Shown here: positions 1 through 12,062 of the stretch, piece by piece | Position numbering within the stretch: the stretch's first letter is position 1 | Layout of the letters: each line of letters starts with the position of its first letter | Assembly (NCBI GenBank): GCA_034359265.1 | Contig: CP136890.1 | Location: 45,792,501-45,856,500 of the forward strand | Reading direction: 5' to 3' | Length of the DNA: 64,000 bases | From: Canna indica | Taxonomy: Eukaryota; Streptophyta; Magnoliopsida; Zingiberales; Cannaceae | Program-made: the position numbers and the translations under genes | The notes under the pieces: model-generated | The model's database searches: none | What the model was told of the DNA's origin: nothing | What the model saw: the letters and a program-made list of their open reading frames with translations, nothing else

Positions 1-346
1 AACTTTGTGGTTGTGATGTCATATAGAGGCAAGTTGGTATTTACTTGTAATAGCAAATAGGTTGTTGTTATTTCTGATTCACTGTAGGGTAGTCGGATTT
101 CGGGTGTGAAATCCAGAGGACTTATATATTGTACTTATAGAGAGTGAATTGGTCATTTGTCTGGTGAGTGCCCTGCAGATTAGGTGACTGGTTTGTCACT
201 GAACTGCGTAAACAAATCTCCTGTGTTTGCTTTGCCTTTTATTTTAAGTTCTTAGTTTGCTACAATAGGCTAGTGTTAGAGCAGTTGCAACTTCCTATGC
301 AACTGTCTTTTACAGAAGTTCCCTAAGAGACCTATATATATTGTCA
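1..346 (+). repeat. 3' part of the 5' LTR of copia element A
   Basis: The window opens inside an LTR. It ends with CA at 346, two bases before a primer-binding site for initiator Met tRNA. The same LTR family recurs inverted at 61455-62255, sharing the stretches around GTCATANAGAGGCAAGT and GATTAGGTGAC near the end. The left boundary lies outside the window. Confidence 0.75.
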
Positions 347-348
347 TT

Positions 349-360
349 TGGTATTAGAGT
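349..360 (+). other. Primer-binding site of copia element A
   Basis: TGGTATTAGAG is the usual plant retrotransposon site for initiator Met tRNA (TGGTATCAGAG) with one C-to-T change. It sits just after the LTR end, which fixes the strand and the start of the internal region. Confidence 0.75.
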
Positions 361-396
361 GGTTGTGCTAACCTTTACCTGCACAAGATCCTTGGT

Positions 397-3300
397 GTGT
401 CTCTTATCATTCAGGCTCAAGATGGAGGGAATGCCAATGGAAAATTCTGTCAATGTTCCTCTACTTCTTGTTGGAAGAAACTATGCTATTGGAAGGCTTG
501 GATGAGAGCATTTATCAAGTTCATAGATGATCGTTGTTGGGATACTATAGGAGATGGCTATACTCCTCCTTTACTTGGGACTGAGAAGAAACCAAAGAAC
601 CTATATATTGAAGCAGAAGTTGTTGTTGGGAACTGATAACAAAGCCCTTAATGCCATTTTCAGTGGTGTGGATTCCTCTCAGTTCAAACTCATCTCAGCT
701 TGCACTCTTGCAAAATGATCATGGGAGATTCTGGAAACAAATCATGAAGGATCCTTGACTATTCGTAAGTCAAAGGTTGAAATTTTCAATGCCAGATTTG
801 AGAAATTGAAAATGGATAAAGATGAAAGCATCCAAGACTTTCATGGGCGTATCAAAGACTTGATGCACAATGCTTCCAACCTTGGAGAACCATTCTCTGA
901 AGAAAAAGGTGGTAAAAAAAGTTTTAAGATCCATGCCTACAAAATTTGATATGAAGGCTGCTGCTATAGGAGAAGTTCATGATCCCTCTTTTATTACTCT
1001 TGACACCTTGATGAGAAAACTAGAAAATTATGAGTTGGAATTGTCTGAGAAGTACTCTCACAAAGAGAAAAGAAGAAATTTTACTTTCAATGCTACTAAA
1101 GATAAGAACAAGTTTGAAGATTGTTCAGAAGAAGAGACAGATGTAGCATATGCTCTTATGACAAAGAATTTCAGAAGATTTCTAAGAGCCAAAAACAAGC
1201 AGAATCAGAATGTGCAGTTCAAATAGCAATTTCAACCGTCTAGCTCTACCGGATCCAAAACAAGTTCATCTTTTGGGGAAAATAGAAGAAGTCAATCTTC
1301 TGTTGATAGATCTGATCTTAAGTAGAAGTTTAAAGGTGTTCAGTGCTTTGAATGCAAAGGATATGGACATGTCAGGTATGAATGTCCTAATTTACAGAGA
1401 AATCACAAGAAGATATATCACAAGAAGTCTTTCACAGCTACCTGGAGTGATGAAGAAGAAGAAGATGAAGCAGAAGAATCTTAGCAAGGTAACTTTAGAG
1501 CTTTTGCTGCCTACATAGTCGACACCGTTCAAGCCGTTTGTATTCTGAACACTGAGGATAACAAGATTCAATGTGTTGAGAGTCGTGAAGAAGCCTATTA
1601 GGAGATGTTTGATAAACGGGTTGAAGTGACAACTTTCAACAAGACCCTCATAAATCAAAATAAATTTTTGATTGAACAAAAGAAGAAACTCGAGGAGGAA
1701 GTCGAAACCTACAAAAGTTAGATTGCTGGACTATCAGTCTAACCATGCTGGACTTGGATACATAAGTTCGGGATAGTCAAAACTCCAGTCTCAACTAACC
1801 ATGAAGAACTTTTTTAAAGGTTTCTAAAAACAACAACGGTGCACTACTTGGAAGAGGAGAAAAGTGCCCATATGTTTCTACTCCAAGTGTAGAGGACACT
1901 CCTAAACATGGAGACTCTCCTAAATAGAGAAAGAAGCATGGAGACTCTCCACACTCTAAACATGTTTCTACTGCAAATTGTTTCAAGCTTGCCCACAAGC
2001 TAAAGAAAAAGAAGCATGGAGACTCTCCTAAACAAAAGTTCAAATAAGTTTGGGTAAGAAAAACTGAACTTAACTGTAAAGTTGCTTTTATGTCATAGAC
2101 TTTCTTCTCTTAGATCATGGTATTTCGACTGTGGTTGTTCTCAGCAAATGACAGTAATTCAAAAAATTTGAAAAATATTCAAGAACATGAACGTGCAACT
2201 CTAACCTTTGGAGATGGAAGACATGGAAATGTCTTAGGAGTTGGAATTCTCAATGTTCCAAGAATTCCCAGGTTAAAGGATGTTTTGGTAGTAGATGGTC
2301 TCAAGGAAAATCTTGTGAGTATCAGTCAATTATGTGACCAGAATCTAGATGTCAAGTTCGACAAAAATAGTTGCGAAGTCTTTGAGAAAAATGGTGATTG
2401 TATTCTTGAAGGAAGTAGATCTAGAGATAACTGCTATAATATTACTTTCTCATCTATCTGTCTTTTTATTGTTTCCTCTGATATAAACTTGTGGCACAGA
2501 AAGTTAGGTGATGTAAATTACCAGGACCTAAAGAAGCTTGTTAATGCTGGAGCTGTGAGAGGAATTCCTAAACTCACTGAAGAACGTGAGTTGGTTTGTG
2601 GCTCTTGCCAAGAAAGAAAGCAGACAAGGCAGTCTCATAAGTAGTTGCAATTGGTGGCAACTTTAAAACCTCTAGAACTCCTTCACATGGATTTGGTTGG
2701 TCCCATGCATGTTGAAAGCATTGGAGGTAAAAAAAATGTCCTTGGACAAGGCAGTCTTAGATGATTACTCATGTTTCACTTGGATAATGTTTCTGAGGGA
2801 AAATTCCAATGCCTTCAACAACTTCAAATCGTTATGTCTAAGACTCCAGAATGAACAAGAACTTTCTATTCTTAAAGTGATTAGAATAAGAAGTGGTCAT
2901 GGAAGAGAGTTTGAGAACGTATCTTTTTCTGAATTCTATGATGACATTTGGTATTCTTCATGAATTCTCTGCTCCGAAGACTCCTCAACAAAATGGTGTT
3001 GTTGAAAGGAAAAATTGTACTATCCAAGAGATGGTTCGGGTTATGCTAAATTCTAAAAAGATCTTTGAAAGATTTTGGGCTGAAGGTATCAATACTGCTT
3101 GCTACATTATAAATAGAGCATATCTGAGACCAAAGACTACAAAAACTCCTTATGAGTTATGGAAGGGAAGAAAGCCTAACCTTATATATTTTCATGTCTT
3201 TGGTTGCAAGTGCTATGTGCTGAATGATAGAGCATACCTTGGAAAGATACAAAACAAAAGTGATGAAGCAATATTCCTTGGATATTCAACAAATAGCAAA

Positions 3301-3944
3301 GCCTACATAGTCTACAACAAGCGCACTCAAACTATTATAGAGTCACCAAATGTGAAAATTAATGACTCACAATTCTACCAGACTCTAACTGCTGATGAAA
3401 AGGCAGATGCAACTTGGTTGACAAGACTGCCCAGAGTTCTTCGAAGGCAGTAGAACAGATTGTTGAAACTGCCAATACAATAGACTCCAAGACTAACACT
3501 GACCAAGAAAAGGAAAGTGCTACTGAGAAGTCAGCAAAAACTCTCAAGAACCATCCTTTGAAGAATGTTATTGGTGATGTTCATGATTGAGTTAGACTAG
3601 AAATCAGTCCAATAAGAGTGATCAAGACATGATCAAATACTCTTGCTATACTTCACTATTGGACCCAAGAACATCAAGGAAGCTCTAAAAGATGAATTCT
3701 GGATCATAGCTATGAAAGAAGAGTTGCAACAATTTGTCATAAATGATGTTTGGGAATTGGTTCCAAGACCTGAAAGTGTCAATATAATTGAAACCAAGTG
3801 GGTCTTCAAGAACAAGACTAATGAAGTAGGAAACATCATAAGAAACAAAGCTAGACTTGTTGCTCAAGGCTACAATCAAGTTGAATGTCTGGATTATGGT
3901 GAAACATTTGCACCTGCTGCAAGATTGGAGTCTATCAGGTTACT
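397..3944 (+). pseudogene. Copia element A gag-pol remnant, 3' truncated
   Basis: Decayed Ty1/copia polyprotein in several frames. Gag covers about 430-1500 and keeps a CCHC zinc knuckle (CFECKGYGHVRYEC, 1344-1385). The GAG-pre-integrase domain (WHRKLG) lies near 2490-2640. Integrase follows to about 3200 and keeps TPQQNGVVERKN, but the second catalytic Asp position reads Gly (RSGHGREF). Reverse transcriptase starts near 3650 (TKWVFKNK, KARLVAQGYNQ) and stops abruptly at about 3944, before the catalytic YVDD. There are many frameshifts and stops, so the element is dead. At 3945 the sequence switches to a second copia element. The family makes virus-like particles and integrates cDNA; this copy cannot. 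Confidence 0.9.
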
Positions 3945-6900
3945 TCTTCTGGGTTCCCAAAATGACTAACACTCAAGGACCCAAAAAAATTTGGGTACCT
4001 AAGATGATTTCTTCTCCTTTTGTAGATGGAGAAGTATCCTCAAGCAAATAGAAGCACTTGGATATTGGATAGCGGTTGCTCAAAGCACGTGACGGGTGAC
4101 ATCAACTTATTTGCAACCCTATCAAGCAAAGACGTTGGACATGTCATATTTGGAGACAATGCCAAAGGTAAGATTGTTGGCATTGGTGACATAAGTATAC
4201 TCCCTTACCCATGCATTAAGAATATTTTATTAGTTGATGGGTTAAAACATAACTTGATTAGCATAACACAATTATGTGGCAATGAATACATGATTATTTT
4301 TGAAGCATCAAAATGTATCATTAGAAGTGCACCTTCAAATGATATCATGTTCATTGAAAATAGGCAAGAAAATGTCTACACTTTAGAATTAAATGTCTTG
4401 CCAAATCCCCATGTTAGATGCTTAGTTGCCATGGAGAATGACTCTTGGTTGTAGCATAGAAGGCTATGACATGCTAGCATGAGCCTCATCCAAGAAATAT
4501 CTAGGAAAGAATTAGTTAAAGACTTACCCAAGATAAAATTTGAAAAAGACAAACTTTGTGATGCATGTCAACTTGGTAAGCAAGTCAAATCTTCATTTCA
4601 TAGTATTAATCAAGTTAGTACATCTAGAATTCTTGAGCTTGTGCAAATGGATCTATTTGGTCCATGTGATGTAGCTCGTCTAGGTGGAAAGCTATATTGT
4701 TATGTATTAATTAGTTGATGATTTTTCTATATTTACATGGGTTTTCTTTTTAGCTAAGAAAAATGAAACTTTTGAGTTTTTCAAAAGATTTTCAAAGAAA
4801 GTTACAAATGAAAAAGGAGTTTCAATTCTAAAAATTAGAAGTGATAATGGAGGAGAGTTTAAAAATGAAATTTTTTCTGAGTTTTGTGATGATTTGGGTA
4901 TTGAACATACCTTTTCTTCCCCTAGGACTCCTCAACAAAATGGGGTGGTTGAGAGGAAGAATAGAACCTTACAAGAGATGGCTAGGACCATGTTATGTGA
5001 AAATGATTTGCCTAAGTATTTTTGGGCCGAAGCCATCAATACCTCTTGCTATGTTCTTAACCGAGTTTTATTAAGACCCAAAATTAAGAAAACACCTTTT
5101 GAGATTTGAAATGGTAAAATCTCAAATATGGGATATTTTCATATTTTTGGATGCAAATGTTCCATAATGAATACTACGGAGAATTTAGGAAAAATTGATT
5201 CTAAATCGGATGAAGGGATCTTCCTAGGTTACTCCATGAATTCTAATGCATATAGAGTTTACAATCGTAGAACCATGATTGTTGAAGAATCTATGCATGT
5301 TATGTTAAATGAAACTAATGATTCTTCTAGAAATGTGAAGATTGTAAATGTAGGTGAAGAACTTGAGGATCTCACACTTCATGACAAAGAGGTGGAGGAT
5401 GAAGATAATGAGGAAACCCAACATAAAGAACCGCCATCCTCGAATCTACCTCAAGTTGAAGATGATGAAGAAGAAGCTCTACCACCTCTCCCCCTAAAGG
5501 ATATCGGTTGGTAAAGGATCATCCAATGGATCAAGTCATTGGAGAACCTTCAACGGGAGTGGTAACGCGTTCTAAACTCAAGAACGTTTGTCAATATGTA
5601 GCTTTTGTATCTAAAGTAGAGCCTAAAAATATTAAGGAAGCAATAGAAGATAAGTTTTGGGTACTAGCTATGCAAGAAGAACTCAACCAATTTGGTAGAA
5701 ATGATGTATGGGACTTAGTACCTAGACCTAGTGAACAAACTATAAATGGAACTAAATGGGTATTTAGAAATAAGGTAGATGAAGAAGGATTAGTTATTAG
5801 AAACAAAGCTAAGTTAGTGGCACAAGGGTATAATCAACAAGAAGTAATGGATTATAATGAAACGTATGCTCCCGTAGCTAGGTTAGAAGCAATTAGAAAG
5901 CTTTTGGCATATGCTAGCTTTAAGGGTTTTAAACTTTTTCAAATGGATGTAAAAAGTGCATTTTTGAATGGTTTCATTAGTGGAGAAGTCTATGTTGAAC
6001 AACCACTCGGTTTTGAAAGTTTTAAGTTTCCAAACCATGTTTTCAAACTTAAAAAGGCATTATATGATTTAAAACAAGCCCCTAGGGCTTGGTATGAAAG
6101 ACTTTCAATATTTTTAATTGAACAAGGTTTTAATGTTGGAAAAGCCGATGTTTCACTTTTCATTAAGCATCATGAAAATGATATGTTATTAGTTAAAATT
6201 TATGTTGATGATAGAATTTTTGGTGCTACTAATGAAATGCTTTGTAAGTGGTTTGCTAAATGTATGCAAGATGAGTTTGAGATGAGCATGATGGGAGAGC
6301 TCTCCTTCATGCTTGGTCTCCAAATCAAGTAAACCAACAAAGAAATCTTCATCAATCAAGCAAGTACACAAAGGAGCTCATCAAAAGGTTTGGGATGAAT
6401 GAAGCCAAGATAGCGTCTACACCTATGAGCACATCCATCAAGCTTGACAAAGATGAAGAGGGCATTAAAGTTGACGAAAAACGATATCGATGTATGATTG
6501 GTAGTCTTCTTTACTTAACCGCAAGTAGACCCGATATCATGTTTAGTGTATGTGTATGTGCTAGGTTTCAATCTTGCCCTAAAATGTCTCATTTAAGTGC
6601 GGTAAAATGCATATTGAGATATATAAAGGGTACGGTTGACTTAGGACTATGGTATCCATGTCATACATCATTTGATTTAATCGGTTTTTCGGATGCGGAT
6701 TTTGCCGGGTGTAAAGTAGATAGAAAAAGCACTAGTGGGTGTTGTCAATTCTTAGGAGCGAGTCTTGTTTCTTAGTTCTCAAAGAAACAAAACCCAGTTG
6801 CACTTTCAACTAATGAAGCGTAATACATCGTTGCGGCTAGTTGTTGTGCACAAGTCCTTTGGATGAAACAAACCCTTTTAGACTATGGACTTGAGTATTC

Positions 6901-7150
6901 TTGCATACCTATTCATTGTGATAACACTAGTGCAATAAACTTAACAAAGAACCCTATTTTACACTCTACAACCAAGCATATTGACTTAAGGCATCATTTT
7001 CTTAGAGATAATGTGACTAAGAGAAATATATTGGTAGAATTTGTATCCACCGATAAACAATTTGCCGATATATTTACAAAACCCTTGGTTGAAGAAAACT
7101 TTACAAATTTAAGGATGCAATTAGGAATTTGTGCTTTTCCTAGTAATTAA
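3945..7150 (+). pseudogene. Copia element B pol (Sirevirus-like), 5' truncated
   Basis: Copia pol in the usual order. The gag end has the paired GPKKIWVPK motif seen in Sirevirus-type elements (3970-4010). Protease has WILDSGCSKHVTGD (about 4055). Integrase has its catalytic triad: Asp codon 4650, Asp codon 4843 and Glu codon 4951, with 35-residue D-E spacing. Reverse transcriptase covers 5508-6332 with YVDD at 6201-6212, and RNase H covers 6395-7120. Nonsense codons at 4452, 4467 and 5107 and a frame change near 4713 break it. The 5' LTR and most of gag are missing because the copy begins at the junction with element A. It is better preserved than A, so it is probably younger. Confidence 0.92.
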
Positions 7151-7378
7151 AATATTTTTCTTCAAAATGAATATGTGTTTCAAAACTTGCATTATAGAAA
7201 GTATCATCACACTTATGTATTGCTCTGTAGTGGGGCTTTGCGACTTATTGATGTTTGCCTTATATAGGCTTACATTAATAGGATGGACTATAGTGATAGA
7301 TGATGCTTGGTTTTATGGCTTTCTTGGTTTTTATGATGACACTCATTAATTGTACCTTAATTCTTACCCTTTTTGATT

Positions 7379-7676
7379 GATGTCAAAAGGGGGAGAAAAA
7401 GTAAGGTCACACTTGGTTTTTACGAAGCATATAGTTAGGTGGAGTTTTTATAAAAACTATAAAAATGATATGCACATTGATAGGGGGAGCATAGGTTGAG
7501 TTATAAGTATTTGAATGAATGATAGGTTGAGTTATAAGTAGTTGAATGCATATGCTAAAGTTACATATCTTGCATGCCCTTAATTCATGTATGCCTTAAC
7601 TCAAACTCACAAACAATTATGCATATGCTTTCTTAAAATTTCATGTTATGTTTGTCATCATCAAAAAGGGGGAGAT
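7379..7676 (+). other. Two polypurine tracts of copia element B
   Basis: GTCAAAAGGGGGAGAAAA lies near 7382 and CATCAAAAAGGGGGAGA lies directly before the 3' LTR at 7677. Paired tracts in the 3' non-coding region are a Sirevirus trait. Between them is non-coding AT-rich DNA with a short repeat (AGGTTGAGTTATAAGTA twice, about 7495-7540). Confidence 0.75.
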
Positions 7677-8118
7677 TGTTGGCTTAAGGGTCTCTCTTAA
7701 GCCTCGATCTTTATTTTGATGATAACAAACAAGTACTTAATCCATATGTGAAGTTTTGAGTTCAGGTTGAGGTTGTGATAAGCATGCCAAGTTCGTTCAA
7801 ACGAAATGAAAGAAAAGATCGTCAAAGAAATGGAAGAAGAAATTATAATTCCTTTTGACAATAGTTTTCTGAAGTCCAGTGAAAGTAAAGAAATCCTTGG
7901 TGGGGACCAAGGTAGTGGAGTAGGCAGTTGGCAGAACCACTATAATTATTCTTGTTTGCATTGCTTTCTTGTTTGCCTACCATTGTCATTAATATTTGAT
8001 CACGTCTACAGTTAAGAAACAGTTGCACTTAAGTTAAGTTAAAATTGAGTATAAAAAAAAAGAAGCAAAAAGGGGACAGACACTATTCAACCCCCCTTCT
8101 AGTGTCGGGTTTCACACA
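7677..8118 (+). repeat. 3' LTR of copia element B
   Basis: The 442-bp LTR begins TGTTGGCTTAAGG right after the polypurine tract and ends with CACA at 8118. It has the conserved GGAGTAGGC...GAACCACTATAA block near 7917 and the pyrimidine-rich end (CAACCCCCCTTCTAGTGTC) typical of Sirevirus LTRs. CACTA transposon sequence follows at once. Confidence 0.8.
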
Positions 8119-9258
8119 ATAATCTTGTTTAAACTATTTATCATTGATGCCTTTGTATTTGATGTCAATTAAGATTTATTTTCATGATATTTATTTAATA
8201 TGATATAATTTTATATTGCTTCAATATAGTCTAACTATGTGGGTTATCTTTATTGGTACAAAAAGGAAGCTGGAAGATGAGAGAAAGAAGATGGAAGAAC
8301 AATTTCAACATGATAGAAGAAAGATGAATATGATAGATGCTTTCAAGGACGAGATAAAAGGAAAGAATTTGCGAAGATAGATCTTGATTTATGTATGAAT
8401 TAGTAGAACATGTTCAAATTTTATTTTGAAGTTGAAATTTTTATGTAATAGGATTGATACTTTATTAGGTATGTTTTTTGTAATGGACCTTGTAGTGATA
8501 CTTTATGAATTTTATAATAGATATATTACAAAATAAATGATGACATGTATTTTTTTGTCTTTATATGCTTCTTAAGATTTATGTAAATATAATTAAATTA
8601 TAAAAAATATTAAATTTTATATGCATATTATAGTAACTTTTAGTGGGGGTCACGAAAAAAAATAAATCTATAAAAAAGATTTTTGTGGGGGTCCGCGACC
8701 CTCACAAAATGTAAGAATTAGTGAGGGTCGTCAATCCTCACAAAATGTAGGAATTAGTGAGGGTCGCGACCCTCACTAAAACCCCATATGACCCTCGCTA
8801 AAGGTTTTTAGTGAGGGTCACCCCGCCCTTAGACATCGTCGGGAAAAGTCTCGTCCCTAAAAGTATATGTAAGGGTCATGTTCTGACCCTCACTAAAAGT
8901 AGCTTTCATGAGGCAGAATCGACCCTCACTAATTCTCATATTTTTGTGAGAGTCGCGGACGACCCTCATAAAAATATGAGAATTAGTGAGGGTCGATTCT
9001 TCCTCACGAAAACTAACTTTTAGTGAGGGTCACCAGCGACCCTCACTAAATATAAGAATTAGTGAGGGTCAATTTTGCCTCATAAAAGCCACCTTTTAGT
9101 GAGGGTCGGGACATAATCCTCACCTATACTTTTAGTGACGAGATTTTTTCTGACGACGTGTGAGAGCCAGGTGACCATTACTAAAAGTCTTTAGTGAGAG
9201 TCATATGGGGTTTTAGTGAGGGTCTCGACCCTCACTAAAACCCAGATTTCTTGTAGTA
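8119..9258 (+). mobile_element. 3' end of a CACTA (En/Spm) DNA transposon
   Basis: An open stretch near 8260-8380 encodes a charged, helix-forming end (KLEDERKKMEEQFQHDRR to a stop after GKNLRR) that looks like the C-terminal exon of a plant En/Spm-type transposase protein. A non-coding tail follows, then dense subterminal repeats, then the terminus TTTCTTGTAGTA at 9247-9258. That is the reverse of the CACTA family end CACTACAAGAAA with the last base changed. The left part is absent, and copia B abuts at 8119, so B probably inserted into or replaced it. Confidence 0.75.
8640..9240. repeat. CACTA subterminal inverted motif array
   Basis: The motif GACCCTCACTAAAA and its reverse TTTTAGTGAGGGTC recur more than a dozen times in both orientations, often back to back as TAGTGAGGGTCGCGACCCTCACTA. 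In CACTA elements such arrays are the binding sites of the TNPA-like protein and form hairpins in single strands. Confidence 0.8.
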
Positions 9259-9779
9259 ACGACTCTAGGGTCCAAGGACTATACCCGAGGGTTTAGGCCG
9301 AGCTCATTGGGGAGCTAAGGCAGAACCGCTCTAGAGGAGTCGTATAATAGGCACTGAGGCCGGCGAGCCAGACCGGGTATAAACCAAGTTCTGGTCATTG
9401 AATGGAGCATTCGTGCTTCGAGGTCGTAGGTGACAACTCTATTAGTCAAGAAATTTGTGCGAGAGTTTTGAGTTCGCTGAAGGGAGTTAGGTAGGACCGT
9501 GCTTGAGATCTTTAAAATAATGAGGTGCTCGTTAAAGCGGCGAGATCACCGCTGAGTATGTTGGGCATGTACAGAGAGAATATGCAAAAAATGTAATTTT
9601 ATTAAGTAAAAGGGGAATTATGCATACAAAAAGAGTGGTGATTTGATCGCGTGTTGAGTTCTTTGAGGAGTTCAGTCGGGTTTTATCTATGTACATCCTG
9701 CCCTGGGCTTGGCTTGGAACCTTTTACTGGCAGCTTGCATCCGATGGTTAAAAATGTTTGTGGCCGTTAGAATCTTTCT
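9259..9779. other. Unassigned intergenic stretch
   Basis: I see no coding similarity. The first part (ACTCTAGGGTCCAAGG onward) is GC-rich and may belong to the Tat-type gypsy element that lies just to the right on the minus strand. No LTR end or target duplication is visible. Confidence 0.3.
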
Positions 9780-11400
9780 TTGATTTTGATATGAGGCATT
9801 GATTGTAGCACCATCGGGCTTCCTTCTGGTCGGCATAGAGTATCCCTACTTTTGTTCCCGAGATGGAAAATTTTATTACCATCGGGCTTCCTTCTGGTCG
9901 GCATAGAGTATCCCTACTTTTGTTCCCGAGATGTTCAATGACCCCTCAAGGTTCATTCTCTGGGTGACAAGCTCGGTCGTCTTCATGTATGACTTGGGTT
10001 GGGTTTCGGTGGTGTCCGACTTTTGTTGTCTAGGGTCATGACTTCTGCTCCGACCTCTCTCTCTTTGGTGATGGATGTATTTGTTCAAACATCCCCCAAA
10101 GACCAAATCCTCATGTTGTTCACTAAGTACTATACATTCATCGGTAGTGTGACCGTAGGTATCGTGAAACATGCACTTCTTGCTCCTATCAGCGTTGGGT
10201 GGTAGGTTTTATTTTCCCCATTTGCGGGGTATTTGATAAGCTTCAAGTAGTAGATGTCACGAAGGATGATTTCCTTTTCAGTGTTGAGAGGAGTATACTT
10301 TTCGAAATAGATGTTTAACCGAGGCGGTGACCTCGTCCTTCGGTCATTGCTCCACTCGAGGTGGTTGTGATCTTCACTCTTTTCTCTTTTCTTTTGGATT
10401 TCTTAAATTTGACGGTAGCCTTGAGATTTTGCTAGTCAGTCTTTTTGACTTCTCGGAGTTCTTGCATTTTTATGAAGCCAACGGCCTTTTCCTGAAACTC
10501 TGCCATGTCTCTGGGTTCTGCCAGGGCGATTTGATCGGCGAAGAGTCCGGATTTTAGCCCAAACTGGATGGAGAAGTGCTCGATCTGCTGGTCAAGATTG
10601 GGAATTTCGGCCGCTACGGCCTAAAACCTGTTCAAGTATTCTCTTAGGGGCTCATGTTACCCTTGTCTCACATAGTGGAGGGCAGTCACAATCTTGTGAT
10701 ATACCCATGACGTGGTGAAATGATTGAGGAAGACGCGGGAGAGATCTTTGAAGGAATGGATAGATTTTGGTGGAAGAGAGGCAAACCATGCAGGGCGGTT
10801 TTTCTAGGAAGGTTGGAAAGGCTTTGTAGAGTGCTGGGTCAGTTGCTCCATAATATAGCATCGTTGTTCTAAACACCATCAAGTGTATCATGGGGTCGCC
10901 TGTTCCATTGTAGGGTGTTACGGTGGTAGGCAACTCACTCATCGGTGGGAGGCAAGTTGTCATGATGTGCTCAATAAAGGATCCTGCGTTAAGAGGGGGG
11001 TTGTTCTGGCCTTTTTGGCTTTGGGATCATCATCTTTTCCGGGGTAGCGGGTGTTGGAGATTTTGTCATGGAGGACAAGAATCAATTGCCCCTTGTTGGA
11101 GTGGTTGCTTTCTCCTTGTTCTGAGTGGCGGCGCTCGTGTTGAGCTGGGGGTTGTCCCTGAGGTCGCGTTAGCATCTCAAATTGGGTTTTTAGCTGCTGG
11201 TTTTTAGCCTCTAAATCGTTTATTCGACATTGGGGTCTTCGGGGGATTGGTCAGTACTGGAGCGTTGCTCCTCGCTCTTTCAACATCACCAGGTTACGGT
11301 CGATCATTGTCGTTGGCGAGCGGAGCCGATTGCTTGGCTTCGGATTCCAACCATTGTGGGGGAGGAAAGCTTTACACGGCCCCACAGTGGGTGTCAAATG
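9780..11400 (-). pseudogene. Tat-type Ty3/gypsy gag remnant
   Basis: Read right to left, a proline- and charge-rich leader (about 11175-10960) is followed by a Retrotrans_gag-like segment (YNGTGDPMIHLMVFRTTML, about 10900) and a C-terminal zinc-region-like segment (FHDTYGHTTDECIVLSEQ, about 10170). Several frame changes separate them and no pol is present. At 11385-11400 the minus strand reads TTTGACACCCACTGTGG, which looks like a decayed form of the primer-binding region of Tat elements. Not functional. Confidence 0.7.
9809..9933. repeat. 57-bp direct repeat, period 67
   Basis: ACCATCGGGCTTCCTTCTGG through GTTCCCGAGATG occurs at about 9810 and again at about 9877, with the two copies essentially identical. 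It is a local duplication inside the gypsy remnant and it disrupts the gag reading frame. Confidence 0.8.
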
Positions 11401-11575
11401 TTCCTGCCTGAGAGATGGGGCCTTCTGGTCCGGTTCGGTGTCTCTCCTTACCTAATTCGACGGTAGAGGGATTGCAAAAGACACTCTGACGCTCAAGTCA
11501 GTAAGACTCCGATGTGGGGGTAATGTAAATTGGAATTAGAGATATATGAGGCGCATCATGTTTATATTTAATTAA
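11401..11575 (-). repeat. Tat-type gypsy LTR fragment
   Basis: GGTTCGGTGTCTCTCCTT and the following GCAAAAGACACTCT...GCTCAAGTC block are shared with 19640-19790, showing a repeat family. Its place next to the primer-like site and gag identifies it as the LTR end. The rest fades into AT-rich DNA. Confidence 0.6.
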
Positions 11576-12062
11576 GGCAATTAATTAAAGAATATTATTA
11601 AAAATATTCTAATTGTACTACTAGAGATTACTTATTTAGTGGCAATTAATTAGTAGCAATATGAAAATTGTTGGTAAATAATTTAGAGGGATCGAATATT
11701 TTACATCATTTAGCAACTATTATTATAACATTCTACAAAAAACTATAGAATTAATAACAATTTTTAATATAAATCTAATTCAAATTAACTAAATGCCTCT
11801 AATTATTACATTTTAGCATCAATTATGTGAAATAACATAAAGCTTCAGCATTAATTTTAATTTAACTAAATCAAATTATTTTTTAATGATTTAGTTAAAT
11901 TAAAATTAAATCCATTACTATGAACCGTCCATCAAAGATTCAAAGGTCATTTTTCTTTTCGATTAAACATTAAAAAATTAAAAAATAAAGTGCAAATACA
12001 AAAATCTTGCGTCTTCCCCCAACCCCACTCCCCGTCTTCTCTCTCGCGCCCCCCATCGATCA
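11576..12062. other. AT-rich spacer with a perfect hairpin
   Basis: No ORF of note. The stretch is rich in AATT and ATTAATT and contains the inverted repeat listed separately. It leads into the C-rich start of the pseudogene at 12063. Confidence 0.5.
11851..11909. repeat. Perfect 23-bp inverted repeat (hairpin)
   Basis: The arms are TTAATTTTAATTTAACTAAATCA at 11851-11873 (23 bases in sequence; reverse complement at 11887-11909) with a 13-base AT loop. No target duplication was found. It could be the core of a small MITE or a chance AT palindrome, but the exact 23-bp match makes chance unlikely. Confidence 0.75.

Noticed and set aside
10327..11466. Plus-strand open frames over the Tat gag remnant
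   Set aside because: Shadows of the minus-strand gag; the minus reading gives gag-like motifs, the plus reading does not.
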